Origin: Streptomyces sp. SLBN-31
Lineage (GTDB): Bacteria > Actinomycetota > Actinomycetes > Streptomycetales > Streptomycetaceae
Direction: 5' to 3'
Assembly (NCBI RefSeq): GCF_006715395.1
Contig: NZ_VFNC01000001.1
Span: 2,046,001-2,110,000, forward strand
Length of the DNA: 64,000 bases
Shown here: piece after piece, positions 35,447-42,911 of the stretch
How positions within the stretch are numbered: position 1 is the first letter of the stretch
Layout of the letters: each line of letters begins with the position of its first letter
The notes under the pieces: model-generated
The model's input: only the letters and a program-made list of their open reading frames with translations
Database searches by the model: none
What the model was told of the DNA's origin: nothing
Translations under genes and position numbers: made by a program

Positions 35447-36264
35447 CGTCCCGCACCACCGACGACTACGAGTCCATGCACGCCGCGGGCGTCCGCGCCG
35501 TCGTCGAACCCGCCTTCTGGCTCGGCCAGCCCCGCACCTCGCCCGCCTCCTTCTTCGACTACTTCGACTCCCTCCTCGGCTGGGAGCCGTTCCGCGCCGC
35601 CCAGTACGGCATCGCCCACCACTGCACGCTCGCCCTCAACCCCAAGGAGGCCAACGACCCGCGCTGCGTGCCCGTCCTCGACGAACTGCCCCGCTATCTC
35701 GTCAAGGACCAGGTCGTCGCCGTCGGCGAGATCGGCTACGACTCCATGACCCCCGCCGAGGACACCGCCCTCGCCGCCCAGCTCCAGCTCGCCGCCGACC
35801 ACGGGCTGCCCGCGCTCGTCCACACTCCGCACCGCGACAAGCCGGCCGGCCTGCGCCGCACCCTCGACGTGGTCCGCGAGTCCCGGCTGCCCCCGGACCG
35901 CGTCCTGGTCGACCACCTCAACGAGACGACCGTCGACGAGGCGAAGGACAGCGGCTGCTGGCTCGGCTTCTCCGTCTATCCCGACACCAAGATGGACGAG
36001 CAGCGGATGGTGGCGCTCCTGCGCACCCACGGCCCGGAGCGCGTGCTGGTGAACTCCGCCGCCGACTGGGGCCGCAGCGACCCCCTCAAGACCCGCAGGG
36101 TCGCCGACCTGATGCTGGCCGAGGGTTTCTCGGAGGACGACGTCGACCGGGTCCTGTGGCGCAACCCCGTGGCCTTCTACGGGCTCAGCGGCCGCCTGAA
36201 CCTCGACGTCACCCCGACCGACCCCACGCACCACGGCAACTCGGTCCTGCGCGGCGGGGAGTGA
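35416..36264 (+). CDS. eboB: TatD-related metal-dependent hydrolase EboB
   Basis: 282 residues from the ATG at 35416 with GGAG upstream, inside the end of eboA. Amidohydrolase metal ligands are visible: MRIFDPHIHMTSR (HxH), VVAVGEIGYD (Glu), LVHTPHRD (His), LVDHLNE (His) and VNSAADWG (Asp). The family includes TatD nucleases, but ebo members are thought to process small molecules. Starts and stops of neighbours are within a few bases, so it is part of one transcript. Confidence 0.88.
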   Translation: MRIFDPHIHMTSRTTDDYESMHAAGVRAVVEPAFWLGQPRTSPASFFDYFDSLLGWEPFRAAQYGIAHHCTLALNPKEANDPRCVPVLDELPRYLVKDQVVAVGEIGYDSMTPAEDTALAAQLQLAADHGLPALVHTPHRDKPAGLRRTLDVVRESRLPPDRVLVDHLNETTVDEAKDSGCWLGFSVYPDTKMDEQRMVALLRTHGPERVLVNSAADWGRSDPLKTRRVADLMLAEGFSEDDVDRVLWRNPVAFYGLSGRLNLDVTPTDPTHHGNSVLRGGE

Positions 36265-36267
36265 GCG

Positions 36268-37437
36268 ATGCGCTTCCGCCACCCCGACGGCACCACCGTC
36301 CACCTCGCCTACTGCACCAACGTCCACCCGGCCGAAACCCTCGACGGCGTCCTCGCCCAGCTCCGCGACCACTGTGAACCGGTCCGCCGGCGCCTCGGCC
36401 GCGACCGCCTGGGCATCGGCCTGTGGCTCGCCAGGGACGCGGCCCACGCCCTGGTCACCGACCCGTCGGCGCTGCGCGGCCTGCGCACCGAACTCGACCG
36501 GCGCGGCCTGGAGGTCGTCACCCTCAACGGCTTCCCCTACCAGGGTTTCGGCGCCGAGCAGGTCAAGTACCGCGTGTACCGGCCCGACTGGGCCGACCCC
36601 GAACGCCTGGAGCACACCACCGCCCTGGCCCGCGTCCTCGCCGGCCTGCTGCCCGACGACGTCACCGAGGGCACCATCTCGACGCTGCCGCTGGCCTGGC
36701 GCACCGCCTACGGCGAGGACCGCGCCGACAAGGCCCGCGCGGCGCTGCTCACCCTCGCCGAACGACTCGACGCCCTGGCCGAGCTGACGGGCCGCTCCGT
36801 CCGCATCGGACTGGAGCCCGAACCCGGCTGCGTCATCGAGACCACCGCGGACGCGATCGCCCCACTCACCGCACTCGCCCACGCGCGCGTCGGCGTCTGC
36901 GTCGACACCTGCCATCTCGCCACCTCCTTCGAGAACCCGCACACCGCCCTGGACGCCCTCGCCGCGGCCCGCGTCCCCGTCGTCAAGGCCCAGCTCTCGG
37001 CCGCCCTGCACGCCGAAAGCCCGCACCTCCCCGAAGTCCACCGAGCCCTCGCCGCCTTCGACGAACCGCGCTTCCTGCACCAGACCCGCACCGCCACCGC
37101 GGCCGGCCTGCGCGGCACCGACGACCTCGGCGAGGCCCTCGAGACCGACGCCCTGGCCGAAGCGGCACCCTGGCGCGCCCACTTCCACGTCCCCCTGCAC
37201 GCGGCTCCCGCCGCACCCCTCACCTCCACGCTCCCCGTGCTCAAGGCCGCACTGACCCGGCTCGTCGGCGGCCCGCACCCGCTCACTCGGCACCTGGAGG
37301 TCGAGACCTACACCTGGCAGGCCCTGCCGCCCGGCCTGCGGCCCCGCGGACGCGCCCAGCTCGCCGACGGCATCGCCGCCGAACTCGTCCTCGCCCGCGA
37401 CCTGCTGACCGATCTCGGCCTGAAGGAACTGCCATGA
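36268..37437 (+). CDS. eboE: Metabolite traffic protein EboE (xylose-isomerase-like barrel)
   Basis: 389 residues. The opening HLAYCTNVHPAETLDGVLAQL is characteristic of EboE, followed by VVTLNGFPYQGFGAEQVKYRVYRPDW and the late metal-site region LEPEPGCVIETT, VCVDTCHLATSFE and FHVPLHA. It has the fold of sugar isomerases but an unknown reaction. It starts 3 bases after eboB and ends in an ATGA overlap with the phosphodiesterase gene. Confidence 0.9.
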   Translation: MRFRHPDGTTVHLAYCTNVHPAETLDGVLAQLRDHCEPVRRRLGRDRLGIGLWLARDAAHALVTDPSALRGLRTELDRRGLEVVTLNGFPYQGFGAEQVKYRVYRPDWADPERLEHTTALARVLAGLLPDDVTEGTISTLPLAWRTAYGEDRADKARAALLTLAERLDALAELTGRSVRIGLEPEPGCVIETTADAIAPLTALAHARVGVCVDTCHLATSFENPHTALDALAAARVPVVKAQLSAALHAESPHLPEVHRALAAFDEPRFLHQTRTATAAGLRGTDDLGEALETDALAEAAPWRAHFHVPLHAAPAAPLTSTLPVLKAALTRLVGGPHPLTRHLEVETYTWQALPPGLRPRGRAQLADGIAAELVLARDLLTDLGLKELP

Positions 37438-38894
37438 GCACCCGGCGGGCCACCCCGGAGCCCACCCCGCTCCTCGTCCTCGACGTCGTCGGCCTCACCC
37501 CCCGCCTCCTCGACCACATGCCCCACCTCAAGACACTCGCCCGCTCCGGCTCGAGCGCCGCCCTCGGCACCGTCCTTCCCGCCGTCACCTGCGCCGCCCA
37601 GTCCACCTTCCTCACCGGCACCCACCCCTGCGAGCACGGCATCGTCGGCAACGGCTGGTACTTCCGCGAGCTCGGCGACGTCCTGCTGTGGCGCCAGCAC
37701 AACGGCCTCGTCGCCGGGGACAAGCTGTGGGACGCCGCCCGCCGAGCCCACCCCGGCTACACGGTCGCCAACATCTGCTGGTGGTACGCCATGGGCGCCG
37801 ACACCGACATCACCGTCACCCCCCGTCCGGTCTACTACTCCGACGGCCGCAAGGAACCGGACTGCTACACCCGGCCCCCGGCCCTGCACGACGAACTCAC
37901 CGACAGGTTCGGCACCTTCCCCCTCTTCCACTTCTGGGGACCTGGCGCGGACCTGGCCTCCAGTAGATGGATCATCGACGCGACCCGCCACATCAACCGC
38001 ACCGGGCACCCCGACCTGACCCTCTGCTACCTCCCTCACCTCGACTACGACCTGCAGCGCTTCGGCCCCGACGACCCGCGCTCACTGAAGGCGGCCACCG
38101 GTCTGGACGCCGCCCTGGCCCCGCTCCTGGACGACGCCCGCGCCGAGGGCCGTACCGTCGTCGCGCTGTCCGAGTACGGCATCACGCGCGCCGAGCGGCC
38201 CGTCGACATCAACCGGGCGCTGCGCCGCGCCGGCCTGCTGGAGGTGCACACCCAGGACGGCATGGAGTACCTCGACCCGATGGCGTCCCGTGCCTTCGCG
38301 GTCGCCGACCACCAGATCGCCCACGTCTACGTGCGCCGCCCCGAGGACCTCGACGTCACCCGGGCTGCCCTGGCCGGCCTGCCCGGCATCGATCAGCTCC
38401 TCGACGACGAGGGCAAGAAGACCCACCACCTCGACCACCCGCGCTCGGGCGAACTGGTCGCCGTCGCGGAGCCGGACGCCTGGTTCACGTACTACTACTG
38501 GCTCGACGACGACCGAGCGCCCGACTTCGCGCGGCTCGTCGAGATCCATCGCAAGCCCGGCTACGACCCGGTCGAGCTGTTCATGGATCCGCTCGATCCC
38601 TATGTCAGGGTCAGGGCGGCGACGGCGCTCGCCCGCAAGAAGCTGGGCCTGCGCTACCGGATGGCGGTCGTGCCCCTCGACCCGTCGCCTATTCGCGGCA
38701 GCCACGGCCGCCTTCCCGCGAGCGACGACGACGGTCCGCTCCTCATCTGCTCCACCCCCCGCGCCGTCGGCGACCGCCTCCCGGCCACCGACGTCAAGTC
38801 ACTCCTGCTCCGACTGGCCGGTCTCTCCCGACCTGTCACCAGTGAAGCACCCACCACTGACAACGCCCTCCGACCCGAGGAGTCGCAGACATGA
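37434..38894 (+). CDS. eboF: Alkaline-phosphatase-superfamily phosphodiesterase (EboF-like)
   Basis: 486 residues from the ATG at 37434. Type I phosphodiesterase/nucleotide pyrophosphatase fold: LLVLDVVGLTPRLLDHMPHLKTLA (metal-binding Asp), PAVTCAAQSTFLTGTHPCEHGIVGNGW (nucleophile Thr/Ser region), YLPHLDYDLQRFGP (Asp/His ligands), VVALSEYG and VADHQIAHVYV. It would hydrolyse a phosphodiester or activated phosphate. In ebo operons the corresponding protein is EboF. ATGA overlaps at both ends show translational coupling. Confidence 0.88.
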   Translation: MSTRRATPEPTPLLVLDVVGLTPRLLDHMPHLKTLARSGSSAALGTVLPAVTCAAQSTFLTGTHPCEHGIVGNGWYFRELGDVLLWRQHNGLVAGDKLWDAARRAHPGYTVANICWWYAMGADTDITVTPRPVYYSDGRKEPDCYTRPPALHDELTDRFGTFPLFHFWGPGADLASSRWIIDATRHINRTGHPDLTLCYLPHLDYDLQRFGPDDPRSLKAATGLDAALAPLLDDARAEGRTVVALSEYGITRAERPVDINRALRRAGLLEVHTQDGMEYLDPMASRAFAVADHQIAHVYVRRPEDLDVTRAALAGLPGIDQLLDDEGKKTHHLDHPRSGELVAVAEPDAWFTYYYWLDDDRAPDFARLVEIHRKPGYDPVELFMDPLDPYVRVRAATALARKKLGLRYRMAVVPLDPSPIRGSHGRLPASDDDGPLLICSTPRAVGDRLPATDVKSLLLRLAGLSRPVTSEAPTTDNALRPEESQT

Positions 38895-39943
38895 ACCGCA
38901 CCTCCCAGCCCGACCCCGAACTCATCCACCGCCTCACCAGACGAGGCATGCTCGGCGTCGCCGCGGGCGCCACGGCCACCGCCCTGCTCGGCGCCGCGAC
39001 GACCCCGGCCTCCGCGGCCGCCGACGCCACCGCCGCAACGGACTCGGCCCCCGCCGGTCGCGGCCGTCCCGTCCTGCCGCCCGGCCGTCTCGGCATCCAG
39101 CTGTACAGCCTGCGCGACAAGGTCTCCACGCTCGGCTTCGCCCCCGTCTTCGCCGAACTGGAGAAGTACGGGTACGACGAGGTCGAGTTCGCCGGGTACA
39201 CGCAAGGCTCGGCCGGCCCCATCACGCTCGCCCGCCTCAGGCGGCTGGCGCGGGACCACGGCCTGACGCCGATCGGCAGCCACGTCGGCTACTACTCCGA
39301 CGACCCGAACGCGTACACCTTCGCCCAGAACCTCACCAAGGTCCTCGACGACGCCCAGGCCCTCGGCCTCAAGCACATCGGCACCGCCTCCGGGCCGTTC
39401 CGCTACGGCTCGACGGTGGACGCGTGGAAGCGTGCCGCCGAGGAGTTCAACACCTACGGTGCGGCGGCGAGGGCACGCGGCATGAAGTTCTACCAGCACA
39501 ACCACTCCGACGAGTTCTCCTTCGCCACCGACGACCCCAAGGTCCGCCTCTACGACGTGCTGCTCGCGGAGACCGACCCCGACCTGGTGTTCCTGGAGAT
39601 GGACATCTTCTGGGCCTACGCCGGCCAGTTCCGCTTCTCGAAGCGGCCCGACGGCGGTTCCGCCCCCTTCGAGCCCCTCGACTACGTCCTCCGGCAGCCC
39701 CACCGCTACCCGCTGTTCCACGTGAAGGACGGCGTGAGTGATCCGTCGAACCAGTTCGGCTACCGGATGGTCGACGTCGGCGACGGCGACATCGACTACC
39801 AGCGCTTCATCTCCGCCGTGACCCGGCTGCGCGGCGAGCGCATGGCCCACCACTGGCAGACTGAACACGACCAGCCCGCCGAGTCGTTCACCTTCGCCCG
39901 CCGCTCCAGCGCCTACCTGCACTCGCTGCGCGAGAAGTGCTGA
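38891..39943 (+). CDS. Tat-exported sugar phosphate isomerase/epimerase-like protein
   Basis: 350 residues from the ATG at 38891 (ATGA overlap). The N-terminus LTRRGMLGVAAGATATALLGAATTPASA is a twin-arginine signal with a cleavage site. The mature part is a xylose-isomerase-like barrel (LGIQLYSLRDKVSTLGFAPVFAELEKYGYDEVEF, FYQHNHSDEF, FLEMDIFWAYAGQF, PLFHVKDG). Export by Tat means it acts outside the cell, unlike the other barrel proteins of the cluster. It is the last gene before a strong bidirectional terminator, so the ebo transcript ends here. Confidence 0.9.
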   Translation: MNRTSQPDPELIHRLTRRGMLGVAAGATATALLGAATTPASAAADATAATDSAPAGRGRPVLPPGRLGIQLYSLRDKVSTLGFAPVFAELEKYGYDEVEFAGYTQGSAGPITLARLRRLARDHGLTPIGSHVGYYSDDPNAYTFAQNLTKVLDDAQALGLKHIGTASGPFRYGSTVDAWKRAAEEFNTYGAAARARGMKFYQHNHSDEFSFATDDPKVRLYDVLLAETDPDLVFLEMDIFWAYAGQFRFSKRPDGGSAPFEPLDYVLRQPHRYPLFHVKDGVSDPSNQFGYRMVDVGDGDIDYQRFISAVTRLRGERMAHHWQTEHDQPAESFTFARRSSAYLHSLREKC

Positions 39944-39951
39944 GCCGCGCC

Positions 39952-40002
39952 CGCGCGTGAGGAGGCCCTCCCCGCATCCCGGGGAGCGCCTCCTCACGCG
40001 CG
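39952..40002. terminator. Bidirectional terminator after the ebo cluster
   Basis: A perfect 15-bp stem (CGCGCGTGAGGAGGC at 39952-39966 with its complement at 39988-40002) encloses a second small stem (CTCCCCG/CGGGGAG). It lies between the convergent ebo and OFA transcripts. Confidence 0.8.
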
Positions 40003-40009
40003 CGTGCCG

Positions 40010-41401
40010 TCACCCCGTCGGCCTGGGCTGCGCGATCAGCGCGTCCGCGCCGCTGCGTCCCGGCTGCCGGAGCAGCAGGGCGATCCCCGCCGCGACCATG
40101 GAGACGCCGCCGGCCAGGGCGTACGCCCCGTTGTAGCCCCAGGCCGCGACCACCATGGAGCCGAGGCCGCCCCCGAACAGGCCGCTGATCAGCTTGCCGC
40201 TGTAGACCAGGCCGTAGTTGGTGGCGTTGTAGTTCTCCCCGAAGTAGTCCGGGGTCAGTGCCGCGAACATCGGGTAGAAGGCGCCGCCGCCGAAGCCGGA
40301 GAGGAAGGCGAAGAACAGGAACAGCCACTCGCTCTTCATCTCGCCGGCCAGGATCACCCCGAACTGGGCGAGACCCAGCACGACGATGACGAACACCAGG
40401 GTCGGCTTGCGGCCCCATTTGTCGGACAGCCAGCCGACGACACCGCGGCCGATGCCGTTGATGACGGCCATGACGCCCATCGAGGAGGCCGCCACGAGCG
40501 GACCGAAGCCGACTTCCTTGGCGTAGTCGACCTGGAAGGAGATTCCGAAGATCGACACACCGGCGGTCATCACGATGGAGATCCACATCAGCGGCAGCAT
40601 GCCGGTCCCAATGGCCTCCTTGGGCGTGTACTGCCGCGTCGCCGGGGGGTTCTTGGCGAGGCTCGTCGCGTTCTTCTGGTTGCCGGAGAACGTCAGCGGG
40701 TCGATGTCCGCGGGCCACCAGTTCTTCGGCGGGTCCTTGAAGAAGAACGCGCACCCGAAGACCACGATCATGACGTAGCAGCCGATCAGGTCCAGCACGC
40801 GGTGGTAGTTACCGGTGTCGAGGGCGTAGTTGAAGATGAAGATGAACGGCAGCGACCCGTAGGCGAAGCCGCCGTTGACGAAGCCCGTGCGGGCGCCGCG
40901 CCGTTCGGGGAACCACTTGCCGACCATGTTGATGCAGGTCGCGTACACCAGGCCGGCGCCCAGGCCGCCGATCACGCCGAAGCCGACGATCGCCAGCAGC
41001 ACGTTGCTCAGGTGCGACAGGGCGAGGAAGCCGACCAGGCACATCCCGGAGCCGATGTACATGGCGCGGCGCGCGGTCAGGATGCCCTTCTCGCGCAGCC
41101 AGCCCGCCGGGAAGGCGATGCCGGCCTGGAAGAACACCCAGACGCTGAGGATCCAGAAGGTGTTGGACTGCGTCCAGCCGTGCGCGTGGGACAGTGTGTC
41201 CTCCGCGGAGCCGTACGCGTACTCGAAGACGCTGATGGCCATCATGGCGATCCAGGGGAGGTACACCATGAGTTTGCGGGAGTGGCCGAGGATGTCGTGG
41301 TCGGTCTCGCCGATGCGGTAGACGCGACCGCGGGCGTCGGTGACCTCACGGTAGGGACGGTGTGCGGCTGCCGGATCGGCCGAGAGCGGATCTGCTGTCA
41401 T
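40010..41401 (-). CDS. OFA-family MFS transporter, copy 1 of a tandem pair
   Basis: 463 residues, twelve membrane helices preceded by a soluble N-terminal segment YREVTDARGRVYRIGETDHDIL. Typical OFA/MFS stretches: FQAGIAFPAGWLREKGIL, GLGAGLVYATCINMVGKWFPERRG and GRGVVGWLSDKWGRKP (the A-like motif). It probably carries oxalate or formate or exchanges them. The start is 2 bases after the stop of a close paralogue, and both lie downstream of the formyl-CoA transferase module, though a hairpin separates that module from the pair. No small subunit gene follows it. Confidence 0.9.
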   Translation of the reverse strand: MTADPLSADPAAAHRPYREVTDARGRVYRIGETDHDILGHSRKLMVYLPWIAMMAISVFEYAYGSAEDTLSHAHGWTQSNTFWILSVWVFFQAGIAFPAGWLREKGILTARRAMYIGSGMCLVGFLALSHLSNVLLAIVGFGVIGGLGAGLVYATCINMVGKWFPERRGARTGFVNGGFAYGSLPFIFIFNYALDTGNYHRVLDLIGCYVMIVVFGCAFFFKDPPKNWWPADIDPLTFSGNQKNATSLAKNPPATRQYTPKEAIGTGMLPLMWISIVMTAGVSIFGISFQVDYAKEVGFGPLVAASSMGVMAVINGIGRGVVGWLSDKWGRKPTLVFVIVVLGLAQFGVILAGEMKSEWLFLFFAFLSGFGGGAFYPMFAALTPDYFGENYNATNYGLVYSGKLISGLFGGGLGSMVVAAWGYNGAYALAGGVSMVAAGIALLLRQPGRSGADALIAQPRPTG

Positions 41402-41403
41402 GC

Positions 41404-42791
41404 TTATGCCATCTCCTCGCCGAGCGGGTGCGGGTTGGGAACGATGCGCCGGGCGTTCGGCCTGCCCGGGGACTTCAGGAAGAGCGCCAGTACCGCCGAG
41501 GCCAGCCCGATGGAACCCGCCAGGACGAACGCGCCGTGGTAGTCCCAGGCGCCGACCACGACCGCGCCCAGGCCGGAGCCCACGAGCCCGGAGATCAGCT
41601 TCGAGCTGTAGACCATTCCGTAGTTGGTGGCGTTGTTGTTCTCGCCGAAGTAGTCGGCGGTCATGGCCGCGAACAGCGGGAAGATCGCCCCGCCGCCGAA
41701 TCCGGAGACCATGGAGCAGAACAGGAAGAACGGCATGCTGCCCATCTGGCCGGAGACCAGCACGCCGAACTGGGCGGTGCCCAGCACGACGCAGACGATG
41801 ATCAGGGTGGTGCGGCGCCCGGAGCGGTCGGAGATCCAGCCGATCACGCCCCTACCGGTGCCGTTGACGACGGCCTTCAGGGACATCGCCGTGGCCACGA
41901 CCCCGCCCGCGAACCCCATGTCCTTGCCGAACGGCACCTGGAAGGCGATGCCGAAGATGTTGATGCCGGCCGTGCACAGCAGACAGAACCACATCATCCA
42001 CAGGACGGGCGTACGGGCGGCCTCCCTCGGGGTGTACTGCCTGACCGCCGGCGGGTTCTTCTCCAGCGCCCGGCGGATCTTCGGTCGTCGGTCAGCCTGA
42101 GCGGGTCGACGTGCGCCGGCCACCAGTTCTTCGGCGGGTCCTTGAAGAACCAGCCCGCCGAGGCCACCAGCAGACACAGGCCCACGCCCACCGTGGCGAG
42201 TACGGTCCGGTAGTTGCCCAGGTCCATGTACGAGGCGAACAGGAAGACGAAGGGCACGGACCCGTAGGCGAAACCGCCGTTGACGAAGCCCGTCTTGCCG
42301 CCCTTGCGCTCCGGATACCACTTGCCGACCATGTTCACGCAGGTCGCGTAGACGAGACCGGCGCCGATGCCGCTGAACATCCCGAAGCCGAGGTAGGCGA
42401 CGGCGACGTGCGGCGCGTACGCCAGCGACAGATAGCCGAGCATCGTGCCGACGGCGCCCAGCAGCATGGCCGTACGGGCCGGCAGTCTGCCGCTCTCGCG
42501 CAAGTGCCCGGCGGGGAAGGCCACGGCCGCCTGGAAGAACACCCAGACGCCCATCAGCCAGAAGATGTGTCCACTGCTCCACAGATGCGCCTCGTGGAGC
42601 GTGTCCTCCGCCGAGGTGAACGCGTACTCGGCGGAGCTGATGCCCATCATGCCCACCCAGGGCAGGATGACCATCCACTTGCGTGCCCGGCCCATGATGT
42701 CGACGTCTGACTCGCCGATCCGGTACACACGGCCGTTGCGGTCCCTCACCTCCCGGTACGGGACGGAGGCCGAACAGTCGGTCGTTGTCAT
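41404..42791 (-). pseudogene. OFA-family MFS transporter, copy 2, apparent single frameshift
   Basis: The ATG at 42791 (AAGGGG upstream) starts a paralogue of the next gene (PYREVRDRNGRVYRIGESD, GMFSGIGAGLVYATCVNMVGKWYPERKG). After HVDPLRLTDD, at about 42083, the frame changes and continues as PKIRRALEKNPPAVRQYTPREA to the stop at 41404 (ADYFGENNNATNYGMVYSSKL). One missing base in CCGAAG explains it. Repaired, the protein has about 462 residues, matching its neighbour. If the indel is real, only the other copy is functional. Confidence 0.85.
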
Positions 42792-42864
42792 CGTTCAGTG
42801 CCCCTTGCGTCGAAAGCTCTGGCCAGCGCCCCCTGTCCAATGCCTTTCGTGTGCGCACGGGTCC

Positions 42865-42898
42865 CGGGGCCGGCCGACCGCACTGCCGGCCGGCCCCG
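42865..42898 (-). terminator. Hairpin between the acyl-CoA ligase and OFA genes
   Basis: CGGGGCCGGCCG (42865-42876) and CGGCCGGCCCCG (42887-42898) form a perfect 12-bp stem with a 10-base loop, 14 bases past the acyl-CoA ligase stop. The OFA pair therefore probably has its own promoter in 42792-42864. Confidence 0.65.
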
Positions 42899-42911
42899 CG
42901 CATGGGTCACG

